Source: Pacificitalea sp040119125
Lineage (GTDB): Bacteria > Pseudomonadota > Alphaproteobacteria > Rhodobacterales > Rhodobacteraceae
Direction: 5' to 3'
DNA: 64,000 bases
NCBI GenBank assembly: GCA_040119125.1
Contig: JBEDTR010000016.1
Location: 124,001 to 188,000, forward strand
Shown: one piece after another, positions 18,675 to 28,072 of the stretch
How positions within the stretch are numbered: position 1 is the stretch's first letter
How the letters are laid out: the number at the start of each line of letters is the position of its first letter
The notes under the pieces: generated by a model
What the model was told of the DNA's origin: nothing
Database searches by the model: none
The model's input: the letters and a program-made list of their open reading frames with translations, nothing else
Program-made: the position numbers and the translations under genes

Positions 18675-18752
18675 TAACCTCTGGGTAACCTGAAATTTGA
18701 TAGCTTGGAGATCGTGTATGCGCTTGGCTCGGAGAGAACAAGACTTGCCCTG

Positions 18753-20819
18753 ATGCCGGGGGTGACCCGCGCGTTGCTGACGCAGCGGGGGCATCTTCTG
18801 CTGTGGGTTCCTGTCTGTCTGGGCGCGGGCATCGGGATCTATTTTGCGCTGCCGGTGGAGCCTGCGGTGATGCATTGGCTGATGCTTGCGCTTGGCACGA
18901 TCTGTGCCGCCTGCCTTGCGTCATGGATCGGAGAGGCCGCCGCGCCGCTGATATGGGCGCTTGTTCTGGTGGCTCTGGGCGTGGGGCTTGGCGGCTGGCG
19001 CAGCTATCACGTCGCGGAGCCGGTGCTGGGCTTTCGCTATTACGGTCCGGTCGAAGGACGCATCGTCGCGATTGACCGCTCGGCGTCCGATGCGGTGCGG
19101 TTGACATTGGATCGGGTGCGGCTGGACCGGGTTAACCTTGAGCGGAGGCCCGCGCGGGTCCGTATATCGCTGCATGGCGATCAACGCTGGCTGTCGCCTG
19201 CGCCGGGGCAGCGAGTGGCGATGACCGCGCATCTGTCGCCGCCCAATGGCCCGGTTGAGCCGGGAGGTTTCGATTTTCAGCGCCATGCGTGGTTCGACGG
19301 GCTGGGGGCTGTCGGCTACACCCGCACGCCCGCGCTGTTGCTGAGGCCTGCGCGCGCCGATGATCCGGCGCTGCGGCTTTTCGTATGGCGGATGACGCTG
19401 GCGCGCGCGGTGCGGGACCGTGTGCCGGGGCAGCCCGGCGCGGTGGCAGCGGCGATCCTGACCGGGGATCGTTCCGCCATCAACGGCGCGGTGACCGAAA
19501 CCTTGCGCGCTGCGAATACCGCGCATCTTCTGGCCATTTCCGGGCTGCATATGGGGTTGCTGACCGGCACCGTATTCGCCGCGCTGAGATTGGCGATAGC
19601 GCTCTGGCCGTGGCTGGCGCTTCGGGTGGCGGGTAAGAAAATCGCCGCAGGCGGGGCACTGGCCGCCGGGGCGGCTTATCTGGTGTTGTCCGGTGGATCA
19701 GTATCGACGGAGCGCGCGTTCGTCATGGTGGCGGTGATGCTTGGCGCTGTGCTGCTGGACCGGCGGGCGATCAGCCTGCGCGCGGTGGCGCTGGCGGCTA
19801 TGATCGTGTTGATGCGCCGCCCCGAGGAACTGACCGGGCCGGGGTTTCAGATGTCCTTTGCCGCAACCACCGCGCTGGTCGCCGTGTTCGAAGGGCTGCG
19901 TCACACGCGCGAGGCGCGGTCGCGCCTGCGCAGCCTTGCCGGTCGTCCGCCGCCGCGGCGCTGGCCGCGCGGCACCGGCTGGATCGCGGGCACGGTCATG
20001 TCATCGCTGGTCGCGGGGCTGGCCACCGCGCCTTTCGCGGCGGCGCAGTTCAACCGGGTCGCGGATTATGGCCTGATCGCCAATCTGGCCTCCGTGCCCG
20101 TGATGGGCGTGTTGGTGATGCCGGCGGGGGTGCTTGCGGCGGTGCTGGCGCCGTTCGGATTGGCGGAGCTGGGCTTGATCCCCATGGCATGGGGTCTGCG
20201 CTGGATCTTATGGGTGGCGGAGCGGATCGCCGGGCTGGAGGGCGCGGTCAGCACCGTGCCCGCCCCCGATCCATGGGTCATGCCGCTCATGAGCCTGTCG
20301 GCGCTGTTTTGCATGCTGTGGCAGGGCCGCGCGCGCTGGGGCGGCGTGATGGGGCTCGGGTTGGCGGCGGTCCTGTGGGTGCAGTCCGAGCGTCCGCTTC
20401 TGTTGATCGCCAGCGATGGTGCGCTGGCCGGGGTGATGACACCTGAGGGGCGCGCCCTGACCAAGACGCGCGGCAGCGGCTTTGCCGCCGGGATCTGGCT
20501 GGAAAACGACGGTGATCCGGTCTTGCAGGCGCAGGCGGCGGCGCGGGCAGGCTGGGCTGGCCCAGCCGAGGATCGGCGCGCGGTGGTGGCGGGCGTGCCT
20601 GTGCGGGTACTGTCGGGGCGCGGGCAGGCGACGCGGCTGGCGGGGCGCTGCGGTCCCGGTCTGCTGATCACCAGCGTCGCAATCGAGCCGCCGCCCGCCG
20701 GGCCATGTCGCCTGCTCGACCCGCCCGCACGGCGGCGGACAGGTGCGCTGGCGGTTGATGCCGATGGACAGGTCATCACGGCGCGGCAGAGGCAGGGCGC
20801 GCGGCCCTGGGTCCCGTGA
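18753..20819 (+). CDS. comEC: ComEC/Rec2-family membrane protein lacking a recognisable metallo-hydrolase domain
   Basis: A 688-residue polytopic protein. The N-terminal part has two or three membrane helices and a small beta domain (DUF4131-like, about residues 60-190), then the Competence core, starting LRAANTAHLLAISGLHMGL near residue 250 with LSGGSVSTERAFVMV after it. About ten helices run to residue 550. In model organisms ComEC forms the inner-membrane pore for single-stranded DNA uptake. The last 135 residues are soluble but lack the H-x-H-x-D-H metal motif of the usual beta-lactamase-like domain. The ATG at 18753 was chosen; non-ATG starts at 18705 or 18714 are possible. Confidence 0.82.
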   Translation: MPGVTRALLTQRGHLLLWVPVCLGAGIGIYFALPVEPAVMHWLMLALGTICAACLASWIGEAAAPLIWALVLVALGVGLGGWRSYHVAEPVLGFRYYGPVEGRIVAIDRSASDAVRLTLDRVRLDRVNLERRPARVRISLHGDQRWLSPAPGQRVAMTAHLSPPNGPVEPGGFDFQRHAWFDGLGAVGYTRTPALLLRPARADDPALRLFVWRMTLARAVRDRVPGQPGAVAAAILTGDRSAINGAVTETLRAANTAHLLAISGLHMGLLTGTVFAALRLAIALWPWLALRVAGKKIAAGGALAAGAAYLVLSGGSVSTERAFVMVAVMLGAVLLDRRAISLRAVALAAMIVLMRRPEELTGPGFQMSFAATTALVAVFEGLRHTREARSRLRSLAGRPPPRRWPRGTGWIAGTVMSSLVAGLATAPFAAAQFNRVADYGLIANLASVPVMGVLVMPAGVLAAVLAPFGLAELGLIPMAWGLRWILWVAERIAGLEGAVSTVPAPDPWVMPLMSLSALFCMLWQGRARWGGVMGLGLAAVLWVQSERPLLLIASDGALAGVMTPEGRALTKTRGSGFAAGIWLENDGDPVLQAQAAARAGWAGPAEDRRAVVAGVPVRVLSGRGQATRLAGRCGPGLLITSVAIEPPPAGPCRLLDPPARRRTGALAVDADGQVITARQRQGARPWVP

Positions 20820-20861
20820 TGCGGACGAACCCCGCCGGTCAGTGCTCGGGCCGAATATTAC

Positions 20862-21914
20862 TCAGGCCGGACCCGTGCCCACGGTGCGCCGCTGGTAGCG
20901 TGACCCCAGCGAGGTCAGCACTTCGTAGCCGGTCGTGTCCCAATGCGCGGCCAGCTGATCGACAGTCTGTTGCAGGCTCAGCAGATCCAGCGCATCAGGC
21001 ACGTCGGGCAGATCGGTAACATCGACGGTGATCAGGTCCATCGACACGCGCCCGACAATCGGACAGGCGCGATCGCCTGCGTAAAGTGCGCCACGGTTGC
21101 TCATCGCGCGGTGGATGCCATCGGCATAGCCGCCCGAAACGGTGGCGATCAGGCTGTCGCGCGGCGCGGTCCAGGTGGCGTTATAGCCCACCTGTTCGCC
21201 CGCCTCGACGGTGCGGGTCTGGATGACGGGCAATGTGACGCGCACCACGGGGCGGGCATCCTCGAACGGCAGCCCGCCATAAAGCCCGATACCGGGGCGG
21301 GTCAGTTCGAAATGGTAATCGCGGCCCAACAGCGTGCCCCCCGTCGCGGCAAGCGAGCGGGGAATGCCGGTGCCATCGGTCATGTGCCGGAATTCCTCAA
21401 GCTGCCGCGCGGATTGATCGCTGTCGGGATCATCAGCGGAGGCGAGATGGCTCATCAGCAGGCGCGGCTGTTTCGACAGCGCGATCTCGCCCACCGCCGC
21501 CCATTCCGCCAGTTCCAGCCCGAGCCGGTTCATGTTGCTGTCGAGTTGCACGCCGAACGGGCCGTCGGGCAGAGCCTCGAAATGGCGGGTCATCTGTTCG
21601 ATGGAATTCAGCAGCGGAATCAGATCCAGATCATGGATCATCTCCGTGTCGCCGGGCATGTGACCGCCAAACACATAGATCTCGGGGGCGCGTCCCAGCG
21701 CCGCACGGATCGCCGCGCCTTCCTCGGCCACAGCGACGAAAAACCGGCGCGCGCCAGCCTTTGCCAACACCTGAGCCACGGTCTCCGCCCCCAGCCCATA
21801 GCCATTGGCCTTCACCACCGCACCGGTCTGGGTGTCCGGCCCCGACATCCGGTCGAGCGCGCGCCAGTTATGCGCCAATGCGTCGAGGTCGAGGGTGAGC
21901 GTGCCGGTGGCCAT
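20862..21914 (-). CDS. alr: Alanine racemase
   Basis: A 350-residue fold type III PLP racemase that makes D-alanine for peptidoglycan. The PLP lysine is in AVVKANGYGLG near residue 35. The second catalytic residue, a tyrosine, is in the GYNATWTAPRDSLIATVSGGYADG region, and RPGIGLYGG is the conserved segment before it. GRVSMDLITVDVTD near the end is typical. It follows xthA on the same strand by 54 bases. Confidence 0.93.
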   Translation of the reverse strand: MATGTLTLDLDALAHNWRALDRMSGPDTQTGAVVKANGYGLGAETVAQVLAKAGARRFFVAVAEEGAAIRAALGRAPEIYVFGGHMPGDTEMIHDLDLIPLLNSIEQMTRHFEALPDGPFGVQLDSNMNRLGLELAEWAAVGEIALSKQPRLLMSHLASADDPDSDQSARQLEEFRHMTDGTGIPRSLAATGGTLLGRDYHFELTRPGIGLYGGLPFEDARPVVRVTLPVIQTRTVEAGEQVGYNATWTAPRDSLIATVSGGYADGIHRAMSNRGALYAGDRACPIVGRVSMDLITVDVTDLPDVPDALDLLSLQQTVDQLAAHWDTTGYEVLTSLGSRYQRRTVGTGPA

Positions 21915-21968
21915 GAGCGAAGTCTTTCGGATGGGAGGAGAGGTAAAACAGGTAGGAGAACGCCGCCG

Positions 21969-22748
21969 TCAGGCGTCGAGTTCGATCCAGATCGGAACGT
22001 GGTCAGACGGCTTCTCGCGGTCACGAATGTCCTTGTCGATCTGACAATCGAGCAGCAGATCGGCGGCCTGCGGGCTAAGCAGGAGGTGGTCGATGCGGAT
22101 GCCGTTATTGCGGCTCCACGCGCCGGCCTGATAATCCCAGAACGTATAATGGCCGGGGCCGCGGGTCCGGGCGCGGAACGCCTCTGTATAGCCCAGTGTC
22201 AGTATCTCGCGATAGGCGGCGCGGGTCTGCGGGCGAAACAGCGCATCGTCGATCCATGTCTCGGGGCGGGCGGCATCCTCGGGCTGTGGGATGACGTTGT
22301 AATCCCCAGCCAGAATCACCGGCTCCTCACCGGCAAGAAGCGCCGCCGCGCGGGTCTTCATCCGCGCCATCCACGCAAGCTTATAGTCGTATTTGGGGCC
22401 GGGCGCGGGGTTGCCATTGGGCAGATACAGCCCGCAGACCCGCACCGCGCGATCCCCCACCACCGTGGCCTCGATCCAGCGGGATTGTTCGTCTGTGTCG
22501 TCGCCGGGCAGGCCGCGTGTGACATCCTCAAGCGGCAGTTTCGACAGGATCGCCACCCCGTTGAATCCCTTCTGCCCGTGGGTTTCCACGTTATAGCCGC
22601 GATCCTCGAACAGTTCGCGCGGGAAGCCTTCGTCGACGGATTTGATTTCCTGCAACAGCGCCACATCGGGCTGTGCTTCATCCAGCCAATCGCAAAGCGC
22701 AGGGTGCCGGGCCTTGATGCCATTGATGTTAAAGCTGGCGATCTTCAT
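21969..22748 (-). CDS. xthA: Exodeoxyribonuclease III / AP endonuclease
   Basis: A 259-residue EEP-fold nuclease that cuts at abasic sites and degrades one strand of duplex DNA in base-excision repair. It begins MKIASFNINGIKAR, has LLQEIKSVDEGFP with the metal-binding Glu, ILAGDYNVIP with the catalytic Asp-Asn pair, RIDHLLLS and the final SDHVPIWIEL with the catalytic Asp-His. The ATG at 22748 is preceded by CGGAGTGCGCCCC. It is probably in one transcript with alr. Confidence 0.95.
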   Translation of the reverse strand: MKIASFNINGIKARHPALCDWLDEAQPDVALLQEIKSVDEGFPRELFEDRGYNVETHGQKGFNGVAILSKLPLEDVTRGLPGDDTDEQSRWIEATVVGDRAVRVCGLYLPNGNPAPGPKYDYKLAWMARMKTRAAALLAGEEPVILAGDYNVIPQPEDAARPETWIDDALFRPQTRAAYREILTLGYTEAFRARTRGPGHYTFWDYQAGAWSRNNGIRIDHLLLSPQAADLLLDCQIDKDIRDREKPSDHVPIWIELDA

Positions 22749-22942
22749 GGGGCGCACTCCGTCTGGTCCGGTCGGTTTCGCGCCGGTATTGCCCGATCAG
22801 CGGGGGCGGAGCAACAGGGGGACGCGCCAAGCACCGAGCGGAAAAGCATCCAAGCTCAGAACACGCGCACTACAAGCGTTCAAGCGCCGCTTCACAGACG
22901 CACCGGCGTTGCGCCCCTGCGGGCCGCCCCGACAGCGCGGTG

Positions 22943-23266
22943 TCACATGGCGAAGGACGTCCCGCAGCCGCAGGAACTGGTTGCGTTGGGGTTTTCGATC
23001 ACGAAGCGCGCGCCGATCAGCTCTTCGGTGAAATCGATCACAGCGTTGGCGAGGAACGGCAGGGATGTCGCGTCGACGACCACCTTCTGTCCGGCATTTT
23101 CGATCACCAGATCGTCGGCGGCGGGCGCATCAAGTTTGATCTCGTATTGAAAGCCCGAACAGCCGCCGCCCTCGACCGCGATACGCAACGCTTGCGGTGC
23201 GGCGTCGATCTCGGTCAGGCGCGCAAACGCCCGGTCGGTGACTTTCGGGGGCAAGTTGAAATCCAT
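22943..23266 (-). CDS. A-type iron-sulfur carrier protein (IscA/ErpA/SufA family)
   Basis: A 107-residue HesB-domain protein. The three conserved cysteines are present: C36 in GGGCSGF and C99 and C101 in SSCGCGTSF. A-type carriers accept clusters from the SufBCD scaffold and pass them to client enzymes. The gene is isolated, not inside the suf operon at 33-41 kb, which itself lacks an A-type carrier, so this protein may serve it in trans. It is divergent from dgt. Confidence 0.93.
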   Translation of the reverse strand: MDFNLPPKVTDRAFARLTEIDAAPQALRIAVEGGGCSGFQYEIKLDAPAADDLVIENAGQKVVVDATSLPFLANAVIDFTEELIGARFVIENPNATSSCGCGTSFAM

Positions 23267-23514
23267 GGTCGCGGCCTTTGTGTCTGATCTCGGGCATGGC
23301 AGGGCACATGCCCTGTCGCAGTCGCCGTCTCTAGAATACGGAAATGCATCCGGGCGCGCCCATTTTCATGGAATATTGGGCGGTTTGCGCGTCGCATTTT
23401 CGTCTCATCCCGAATATATGGGCCCAAAGGCGACGCGACAAGGTCGCCGCGACGCAAGCCTGTGGTGCTGGGGGTCTCCCGGCCTGCCGCAGACCCTATC
23501 GAGATGAGGTGGCG

Positions 23515-24720
23515 ATGAACTTCCGACCGCATGTAACGACCCAGCATGATGACGATGCTGCATGGACCACCCGTGGACATGTGCAATGGGCTCCCTATGC
23601 CAGCGACCCGGCCCAAAGCCGTGGACGCCTGATCGCGGAGGAAGAGAGCGCCTTTCGCAGTTGTTTTCAGCGTGACCGCGACCGCATCATCCATGCGTCG
23701 GCCTTTCGCCGGTTGAAGCATAAGACCCAAGTGTTCGTCGAACATGAGGGCGATTATTTCCGCACCCGCCTGACCCATTCGATCGAAGTGGCGCAGGTTG
23801 CGCGGACCATTGCTGGCGCGCTTGGGCTCAATCAGGAACTGACCGAGGCCGTCGCGCTGGCGCATGATCTGGGTCACACGCCCTTTGGTCATACCGGCGA
23901 GGACGCGCTGCATGCGCTGATGGCGCCTCATGGCGGGTTTGACCATAACGCGCAGGCGATCCGCATCGTCACTGCGTTGGAGCGTCATTACGCTGAATTC
24001 GACGGGCTGAACCTGACATGGGACTGTCTTGAGGGCATCGCCAAGCATAACGGCCCGGTCACGGGGGATCTGCCCCATGCGCTGGCGGCCTATACGGCGC
24101 GCCATGATCTGGAATTGCACACCCATGCCAGTGCGGAGGCGCAAGTGGCCGCGCTGGCCGACGACATCGCCTATAACAACCACGATCTGCATGATGGGCT
24201 GCGCGCGGGGCTGTTTACTGAGACCGATATTCGTGCGTTGCCCATCGTTGGTCCGGCCTTTGCGCAGGTCGATACGCTCTGGCCCGGTCTGGATCGGGCG
24301 CGGGCGGGACACGAGGCGCTGCGCCGGGTCTTTGGCGTGTTGGTCGGCGATGTGATCGACAGTTCACGCAGCGTGCTGGAGGAAACCCGCCCCGACAGCG
24401 CCGATGCGGTGCGTCATCTGGGACGACCGATCGTGGCGTTTTCCGAACCGGTCCGCCGGGATCTGGACCAGATCCGGAAATTCCTGTTCACCCGCATGTA
24501 TCGCGCGCCGTCGGTAATGGCGAAACGTGCCGAAGTGACCCGCGTGATCGAGGATCTGTTCCCGCTATACATGCGCGCGCCGGAGCATCTGCCATTGGAA
24601 TGGCAGACCGATATCGGTCGCGCGCGCGGGGCCACGGGTCTGGCGCGGATCGTCGCCGATTACATCGCGGGCATGACCGACCGTTTCGCGCTGCAAGAAC
24701 ACGCGCGCCTGCTGAAGTGA
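23515..24720 (+). CDS. Deoxyguanosinetriphosphate triphosphohydrolase-like HD protein
   Basis: A 401-residue HD-domain hydrolase that removes triphosphate from dNTPs, most likely dGTP, and so tunes nucleotide pools. The metal site is visible as RLTHSIEV (His near residue 81), then LAHDLGHTPFGHTGED with the His-Asp pair near residue 122. ASAFRRLKHKTQVF precedes them, as in the family. The length fits the type 2 (shorter) subfamily. The ATG at 23515 follows GAGGTGG; the longer frame upstream has no ribosome site. Confidence 0.9.
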   Translation: MNFRPHVTTQHDDDAAWTTRGHVQWAPYASDPAQSRGRLIAEEESAFRSCFQRDRDRIIHASAFRRLKHKTQVFVEHEGDYFRTRLTHSIEVAQVARTIAGALGLNQELTEAVALAHDLGHTPFGHTGEDALHALMAPHGGFDHNAQAIRIVTALERHYAEFDGLNLTWDCLEGIAKHNGPVTGDLPHALAAYTARHDLELHTHASAEAQVAALADDIAYNNHDLHDGLRAGLFTETDIRALPIVGPAFAQVDTLWPGLDRARAGHEALRRVFGVLVGDVIDSSRSVLEETRPDSADAVRHLGRPIVAFSEPVRRDLDQIRKFLFTRMYRAPSVMAKRAEVTRVIEDLFPLYMRAPEHLPLEWQTDIGRARGATGLARIVADYIAGMTDRFALQEHARLLK

Positions 24721-24753
24721 TCTTCGCCAGCACCACCAAGCGCACCTGCTCTC

Positions 24754-24790
24754 GGGCAAGCCAAGGGCCGCTTGGGTACGGCGCTTGCCC
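24754..24790 (+). terminator. Terminator-like nested hairpin after dgt
   Basis: GGGCAAGC and GCTTGCCC pair perfectly and enclose a second stem CCAAG/CTTGG. There is no T-run after it, so factor-dependent ending or mRNA protection is as likely as intrinsic termination. Confidence 0.4.
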
Positions 24791-24917
24791 CTCCGCGCGG
24801 CTTGGCATGTTGCGCTGATCACCGAGCGGGGAGGCAGGTCGCGCTCTAACGCGCGTCGGTCACGCGGAGGACGACACGCCCGCGGATAAGGCAAAGCCGC
24901 GCGGGAGAGCGCCTGTT

Positions 24918-24968
24918 CGTCCCGGCGGGCGGGCGCTTTTGAGCCTCGCGCTGACCTCTCAGCGGGCG
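24918..24968 (+). repeat. Dispersed intergenic repeat, copy 1
   Basis: Aligned without gaps to the reverse complement of 52441-52490, 34 of the first 40 bases agree, including the run GCCTCGCGCTGACCTC. Both copies lie in gene-free DNA, 27 kb apart and in opposite orientation. No terminal repeats or open frame were seen. Confidence 0.55.
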
Positions 24969-25066
24969 AGTGCGTGTTGTCATATAGCGCGCCGCTCAGG
25001 CGTTAGGGCGCCACCCCACGCTAAAGCGCAGGTTCCAAGCCAATACAAAACCCGCATCCGAACATG

Positions 25067-25094
25067 AAAAAGGGCGAGCCCGCAGGCCCGCCCC
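25067..25094 (-). terminator. Rho-independent terminator of typA
   Basis: On the minus strand GGGCGGGCC, loop TGCG and GGCTCGCCC form a 9-bp stem (one G-T pair) followed by TTTTT. It is 20 bases past the typA stop. Confidence 0.88.
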
Positions 25095-25114
25095 TAATCT
25101 GAATTTTGGCGACC

Positions 25115-26935
25115 TCAGGACGCGGCGCGGTTCTGGCGCTTGCGCTCATGCGGGTCGAGGAAGCGTTTGCGCAGACGCACCGCGGTAGGCGTGACTTCCA
25201 CCAGTTCGTCATCGTCGATATAGGCGATGGCCTCTTCGAGCGAGAGCCGCACAGGCGTCGTCAGGCGCACCGCTTCATCCGTGCCGGAGGCGCGGACGTT
25301 GGTGAGCTTCTTGCCCTTCAGCGGGTTCACTTCCAGATCGTTTTCGCGGCTGTGCTCGCCGATGATCATGCCGGTATAGACGGGCTCCTGCGAGCCGATG
25401 AACATCTTGCCGCGATCTTCGAGGTTAAAGAGCGCATAGGCGACCGAGGTGCCGTTTTCCATCGAGATCAGAACACCAGCGCGGCGACCGGGGATGGGGC
25501 CGCGATGCGGGGCCCATTCCTGAAACACGCGGTTCAGCACACCAGTGCCGCGCGTGTCGGTCAGGAATTCGCCGTGATAGCCGATCAAACCGCGCGAGGG
25601 CACATGCGCGATGATGCGTGTCTTGCCAGCGCCGGCGGGCTTCATCTCGACCAGATCGCCCTTGCGAACGCCGGTCAGTTTTTCGATCACGGTGCCGGAA
25701 TATTCGTCATCCACATCGATGGTGACTTCCTCGATGGGCTCCAGCCGCTGACCGTCTTTTTCGGAGAACAGAACCTGCGGGCGCGAAATCGACAGCTCAA
25801 AGCCTTCGCGGCGCATGTTCTCGATCAGAACGCCCATCTGCAATTCGCCACGACCGGCCACTTCAAAGGCCTCGCCGCCCGGCGTGTCGGTGACGCGGAT
25901 TGCGACGTTGGATTCGGCTTCCTTCATCAGGCGCTCGCGGATGACGCGGGATTGCACCTTCTTGCCGTCACGGCCCGCCAGCGGGCTGTCATTGATGCCG
26001 AAGGTCACGGAAATGGTCGGCGGGTCGATCGGCTGGGCGGGCAGGGCTTCGGTCACCGAGGTGGCGACAAGGCTGTCGGCCACGGTGGCTTTGCTCATCC
26101 CGGCAAGGCTGACGATATCGCCTGCGACGGCTTCCTCGATGGGCTGCTGGCCCAGACCGCGGAAGGCGAGGATCTTGGTGACGCGGAAATTCTCGATCAG
26201 ATCGCCTTTGCGCGACAGTGCCTTCATCGTCTCGCCAGCCTTCAGCGTGCCGCTTTCGACACGGCCGGTCAGCAGACGCCCAATGAACGGGTCGGAGCCG
26301 AGCGTGGTTGCCAACATGCGGAAGGGCTCATCCTTGGCGGCGACCTGCTTGGGCGCATCGACGTGACGCATCACCAGCTCGAACAGAGCCGACAGATCCT
26401 TGCGCGGGCCGTCGAGTTCCTCGTCCGCCCAGCCAGCACGGCCCGACGCATAGAGATGCGGGAAATCCAGCTGCTGGTCATCGGCGCCGAGCGAGGCGAA
26501 GAGGTCAAACACCTCATCCAGCGCGCGATCGGGCTCGGCGTCGGGCTTGTCGACCTTGTTCAGCACGACGATCGGACGCAGGCCAAGCGCCAGCGCCTTG
26601 GAGGTCACGAATTTGGTCTGCGGCATCGGGCCTTCGGCGGCGTCCACCAGCAGCACCACACCATCGACCATCGACAAGATGCGCTCCACCTCGCCACCGA
26701 AATCGGCGTGGCCGGGGGTATCGACGATGTTGACGCGCGCGCCATTCCATTCGACGGAGGTCGCCTTCGCAAGAATGGTGATCCCGCGTTCGCGCTCCAG
26801 GTCGTTGCTGTCCATGGCGCGCTCGGCCACGGCCTGATTTTCACGGTAGGTGCCGGATTGCTTCAGCAGCTCGTCGACCAGCGTCGTTTTGCCGTGGTCA
26901 ACGTGAGCGATGATCGCGATATTGCGAAGGTCCAT
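25115..26935 (-). CDS. typA: Translational GTPase TypA/BipA
   Basis: A 606-residue ribosome-associated GTPase. It starts MDLRNIAIIAHVDHGKTTLVDEL, with the P-loop AHVDHGKT, then RERGITILAK (switch I), DTPGHADFGGEV (G3) and VLNKVDKPDA (G4). The EF-G-like domains and the TypA-specific C-terminal domain follow, ending in a basic tail (RLRKRFLDPHERKRQNRAAS). TypA acts in 50S subunit assembly and growth at low temperature or under stress. Length and motifs are normal for the family. Confidence 0.96.
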   Translation of the reverse strand: MDLRNIAIIAHVDHGKTTLVDELLKQSGTYRENQAVAERAMDSNDLERERGITILAKATSVEWNGARVNIVDTPGHADFGGEVERILSMVDGVVLLVDAAEGPMPQTKFVTSKALALGLRPIVVLNKVDKPDAEPDRALDEVFDLFASLGADDQQLDFPHLYASGRAGWADEELDGPRKDLSALFELVMRHVDAPKQVAAKDEPFRMLATTLGSDPFIGRLLTGRVESGTLKAGETMKALSRKGDLIENFRVTKILAFRGLGQQPIEEAVAGDIVSLAGMSKATVADSLVATSVTEALPAQPIDPPTISVTFGINDSPLAGRDGKKVQSRVIRERLMKEAESNVAIRVTDTPGGEAFEVAGRGELQMGVLIENMRREGFELSISRPQVLFSEKDGQRLEPIEEVTIDVDDEYSGTVIEKLTGVRKGDLVEMKPAGAGKTRIIAHVPSRGLIGYHGEFLTDTRGTGVLNRVFQEWAPHRGPIPGRRAGVLISMENGTSVAYALFNLEDRGKMFIGSQEPVYTGMIIGEHSRENDLEVNPLKGKKLTNVRASGTDEAVRLTTPVRLSLEEAIAYIDDDELVEVTPTAVRLRKRFLDPHERKRQNRAAS

Positions 26936-27083
26936 AGTCTGTCCTTAATCGGGGGTCGTCGCGCCCATACAGTGCAGGCGCAGAAAACACCAGCCTCAAA
27001 GCGGTCGAGCCGTCAGATGGGCAGGAATACCCCACGATGCAAGGGTCACAGTCGGATATAACGGGCGAGAGCCCACATAATGA

Positions 27084-27419
27084 CTAGTGTCGCGCCGCAT
27101 CGGAAAACAGATGCAGGACAAGGATTCCGGCGATGATAAGCATAAGCCCCGCAATGCCCGGCCAGTCCAGCCGCTGTCCGAACACCGCCCAGCCGATGGC
27201 CGCGATCATGACGATTCCCAGCCCGGACCACACCGCATAGACGACGCCCACGGGCAGAACCTTCAACGTCAGCGACAGCAACCAGAAGGCCAGCGCATAG
27301 CCCACCACCACGATCACCGAGGGCAGCAGCCGGGTGAATTGTCGCGACGATTGCAGCGCGGTCGTCGCGATGGTTTCGGCGACAATCGCCAATAGCAAAA
27401 TGACATAGATCTTGGGCAT
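27084..27419 (-). CDS. Small multidrug resistance (SMR) family transporter
   Basis: A 111-residue membrane protein with four hydrophobic helices, the standard SMR size. The essential glutamate is E15 in LLLAIVAETIATTAL, in helix 1, and helix 3 has the typical VVYAVWSGLGIVMIAAIGW. SMR proteins work as antiparallel dimers exchanging protons for guanidinium or quaternary-ammonium compounds. Whether this one is a drug exporter or a guanidinium exporter cannot be decided; no guanidine riboswitch was recognised upstream. Confidence 0.9.
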   Translation of the reverse strand: MPKIYVILLLAIVAETIATTALQSSRQFTRLLPSVIVVVGYALAFWLLSLTLKVLPVGVVYAVWSGLGIVMIAAIGWAVFGQRLDWPGIAGLMLIIAGILVLHLFSDAARH

Positions 27420-27445
27420 TGTCGGTCTCGGCGATCAGGTCGGCG

Positions 27446-28072
27446 TCAGTTCGCGATATACCGATCGCGGCGGTGATTAAAGGCGATGACAAGGTTCAGA
27501 ACCAGCGCCCCTAGCAGCGAAAACAGCACCACGCGCGGCGGGAACAGGAAAAATGCCACGGCGAAGATCATCACATCGACAATGGTCTGGACATACCCGG
27601 CGCGAAAGCCGGTGCGGTCCTGCACCATCAGCGCCACAACCCCAAGCCCGCCAAGCGAGCCCTTGTGCCGAAACACCGCCAACAGCCCCAGCCCGGTGAG
27701 CACACCGAACATGACCACTCCCAGCACGGGGTTGAGATGCGCAATTCCCAAACCCTGCGGCAGCAGGTCCGTGGTGACTGAAAGCGCGGTGACGCAAGCG
27801 GCTGATTTCAGAGTGAATTCCCGTCCTAGCCGCTGCCAGGAAAACAGGTAGAACGGCAGATTGACAAGGAAGAACACAACCCCGAACGACCATCCCCCCA
27901 GATATGAGATGATGAGTGCAATCCCTGCGGTCTGTCCGGTCAGAAAACCCAGATGCGCCAGAAAGGTGATCCCGATGGAGCAGATCAGAACCCCGATAGA
28001 CAAGCCCTGCACATCCTCGATCGGGGTGTGCTGCACGCTGTCGGGGGAGGGAAGGGGATGAGGCGCAGGCAT
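27446..28072 (-). CDS. YitT-family (DUF161-like) membrane protein
   Basis: A 208-residue protein with five or six membrane helices, resembling the YitT family: GLSIGVLICSIGITFLAHLGFLTGQTAGIALIISY at the start, then FFLVNLPFYLF. The family function is unknown; a role in transport has been suggested from its topology only. I took the ATG at 28072 (MPAPHPLPSP); the frame extends to 28153 without a better start. It lies 26 bases upstream of the SMR gene and is likely co-transcribed. Confidence 0.75.
   Translation of the reverse strand: MPAPHPLPSPDSVQHTPIEDVQGLSIGVLICSIGITFLAHLGFLTGQTAGIALIISYLGGWSFGVVFFLVNLPFYLFSWQRLGREFTLKSAACVTALSVTTDLLPQGLGIAHLNPVLGVVMFGVLTGLGLLAVFRHKGSLGGLGVVALMVQDRTGFRAGYVQTIVDVMIFAVAFFLFPPRVVLFSLLGALVLNLVIAFNHRRDRYIAN

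Larger units (their letters stand above)
24721..25114. other. Gene-free gap downstream of dgt and typA
   Basis: A 394-base gap between two convergent genes. It holds a nested hairpin at 24754-24790 (GGGCAAGC with GCTTGCCC, inner CCAAG with CTTGG), one copy of a dispersed repeat at 24918-24968, and the typA terminator at 25067-25094. No convincing open frame was seen. Confidence 0.6.
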
